Below, piece after piece: positions 62,858 to 64,000 of a DNA stretch of 64,000 nt; positions within the stretch are counted from its first letter, which is position 1, and each line of letters begins with the position of its first letter. A model generated the notes under the pieces. That model worked only from the letters and a program-made list of their open reading frames with translations. It was not told where the DNA came from and made no database searches. The position numbers and the translations under genes are program-made. The stretch is from Desulfosporosinus orientis DSM 765. GTDB taxonomy: Bacteria > Bacillota > Desulfitobacteriia > Desulfitobacteriales > Desulfitobacteriaceae. Location: contig NC_016584.1 of NCBI RefSeq assembly GCF_000235605.1, positions 5,209,151 to 5,273,150 on the forward strand, in the 5' to 3' direction.

Positions 62858-62880
62858 AAAGGTCCTTTAATTAAAACGAT

Positions 62881-62919
62881 AAAAAGTAGAGGTCGTCTGC
62901 GGACACCTCTACTTTTTTA
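62881..62919. terminator. Bidirectional terminator between glnK and cheV
   Basis: AAAAAGTAGAGGT/ACCTCTACTTTTT stem flanked by A and T runs. Serves glnK on the plus strand and cheV on the minus strand. Confidence 0.9.
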
Positions 62920-62963
62920 GTATAATCTAAGATTTTTTAGGGTTAGGTCTGCTCTACAAACCA

Positions 62964-63836
62964 CTAACTCCTGATATTAATAACCATCTCCACCAATTTA
63001 TCAATTTGAGGCTTGGTGATCTGGGCATCGGCACCAACACTCAAACCCTTATGAGCCAGCCCTTCACTGGCAATGGAGGAAAACAATATGACAGGAATGT
63101 TCTTCAATTTTTCATCACTTTTTATTTGCTTTGTTAAAGTTAAGCCATCCATGACCGGCATTTCAATATCCGTAATCACACAATATATCTCATCAATAGA
63201 GCTGTTTTGCAAAAACTCAAGAGCGTCCTGGCCATTGCTGAATTTTTCCACACTCGCTCCAGCCTTTACTAAGGACTCATTAACAACTTTTAACAGGAAG
63301 GTAGAGTCTTCTGCAACCACAAGTTTTTTCCCTTCCAGCCCTTTTGTCGTTCTTGATTCTCTAAGAGCCAAGGCAGGATCAATATCCGCCAGGATTTTTT
63401 CTAAATCCAACATTAAAATAATCTCATCGTTACCGCCCTTAACAATGCCTGTTATGGGCGTTTCGTTCTGGGTAAGAAGAATTGATGAGGGTGTCTCGAT
63501 TTCTTTCCAAGACAATCTTCTGATACCACTGACTAAACTAACCTCCACGGCAAAGTCACTGTTATTAATATTGATAAGGATTAACAGCCTATCCTTGGAT
63601 GCTTTGGAACATTCTTGTTTGAGGGTTTTGATTAAATCCAGTACAGGAATAACCCTGCCTCTATAGTTAATTACTCCACTGACATTTTTATTGGAATTAG
63701 GCACTTCTGTAATGGGCTGATAAGGAAGAATACATTCTACTTTAGCAACGTTAACACCTAACAAGCTGTTCCCCGCTTTAAAAACAACAATCTCTAGTTC
63801 ATTGATACCGCTTTCCAGTAATATTTCTTGCTTCAA
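62964..63836 (-). CDS. cheV: CheV chemotaxis coupling protein (CheW-receiver fusion)
   Basis: 290 aa. TTG start with GGGGG 7 nt upstream. N-terminal CheW-like domain (residues 12-150: IVVFKAGNSLLGVNVAKVECI, GVINYRGRVIPVLDL, LLILININNSDFAVEV, ILMLDLEKIL) and C-terminal response-regulator receiver (residues 172-290: LVVAEDSTFLLKVV, phospho-acceptor Asp in CVITDIEMPVMDGLTL, PVILFSSIA, GADAQITKP). Couples receptors to CheA and takes part in adaptation. No other chemotaxis genes are in the window. The 164 bp from its start to the right edge show no further gene. Confidence 0.93.
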   Translation of the reverse strand: MKQEILLESGINELEIVVFKAGNSLLGVNVAKVECILPYQPITEVPNSNKNVSGVINYRGRVIPVLDLIKTLKQECSKASKDRLLILININNSDFAVEVSLVSGIRRLSWKEIETPSSILLTQNETPITGIVKGGNDEIILMLDLEKILADIDPALALRESRTTKGLEGKKLVVAEDSTFLLKVVNESLVKAGASVEKFSNGQDALEFLQNSSIDEIYCVITDIEMPVMDGLTLTKQIKSDEKLKNIPVILFSSIASEGLAHKGLSVGADAQITKPQIDKLVEMVINIRS

Positions 63837-64000
63837 ACCAATTCCCCCTTAAATCATCCTTCTCCCGACAATATTCGATTATTAATTAAATACTATTCTA
63901 CCATACCGATAGCAAAATGACAGCTTTGCTATGTTTATTTAACCAGATTATGAACCATAATGTGCATACATTCAGTGTGTCTGCGAAATACTAATTCAAG

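Overview
The window looks like a chromosomal segment of an anaerobic, endospore-forming, nitrogen-fixing Firmicute of the Desulfitobacterium/Desulfosporosinus (Peptococcaceae) type. This is inferred from a clostridial-type nif operon with nifI1-nifI2 in front of nifH, sporulation genes (spoIIP, a Spo0B-like and a Spo0E-like protein), T-box and L21-leader regulation, and pyrrolysine-free MttB-family corrinoid methyltransferases. Most genes lie on the minus strand. I saw no rRNA, tRNA, CRISPR array or intact insertion sequence.

Layout. (1) 1-7.4 kb: nitrogenase operon nifI1-nifI2-nifH-nifD-nifK-nifE-nifN (nifN runs off the left edge). It is preceded on the same strand by a HutP-family RNA-binding antiterminator gene and a strong intrinsic terminator. 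(2) 7.5-25.8 kb: housekeeping and envelope genes: an LTA-synthase-type sulfatase, murJ, spoIIP, a small membrane protein, rpsT, holA, comEC-comEA, a PIN-PhoH ATPase, a lipoprotein with cell-wall-binding repeats, leuS with a T-box leader, rsfS, yqeK and an RRM protein. (3) 25.9-30.4 kb: nadD and two ABC-F ATPases. (4) 30.46-42.46 kb: two inverted copies (A and B) of a GC-rich, palindromic repeat of about 0.7-0.8 kb. They bracket a cysteine-desulfidase-like gene, a Spo0E-like gene, and one operon that joins two MttB-type methyltransferases and a corrinoid protein to urocanate hydratase (hutU), a MetH-activation-like protein and imidazolonepropionase (hutI). (5) 42.5-50.4 kb: a ferredoxin-type protein, an OpuC-type quaternary-amine ABC importer, a PAS/sigma-54 activator, an orphan molybdopterin-dehydrogenase FAD subunit and a DUF302 protein. 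(6) 50.5-53.85 kb: yhbY, obg, spo0B-like, rpmA, prp and rplU, with an L21 leader. (7) 53.9-64 kb: surface proteins, a broken putP, an unknown secreted protein, a DUF5667 protein, a glutamine amidotransferase, amtB-glnK behind tandem terminators, and cheV.

How the parts may work together. Nitrogen is a theme at both ends (nif; amtB-glnK). In the middle, a minus-strand sigma-54 promoter (TGGCATAAAATTTGCA) precedes the methyltransferase/hut operon. A second sigma-54-like site precedes the importer operon, and both have an upstream GGC-N3-GCC dyad, so the adjacent sigma-54 activator may control import and demethylation together. Quaternary-amine import, corrinoid demethylation and urocanate degradation in one locus suggest anaerobic use of a histidine betaine (hercynine- or ergothioneine-like). 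This is inference. hutH is not in the window.

The accessory block at about 26.6-50.4 kb separates obg-yhbY from nadD-yqeK-rsfS-leuS, which are commonly near neighbours in Firmicutes, so it may be an insertion into a conserved cluster.
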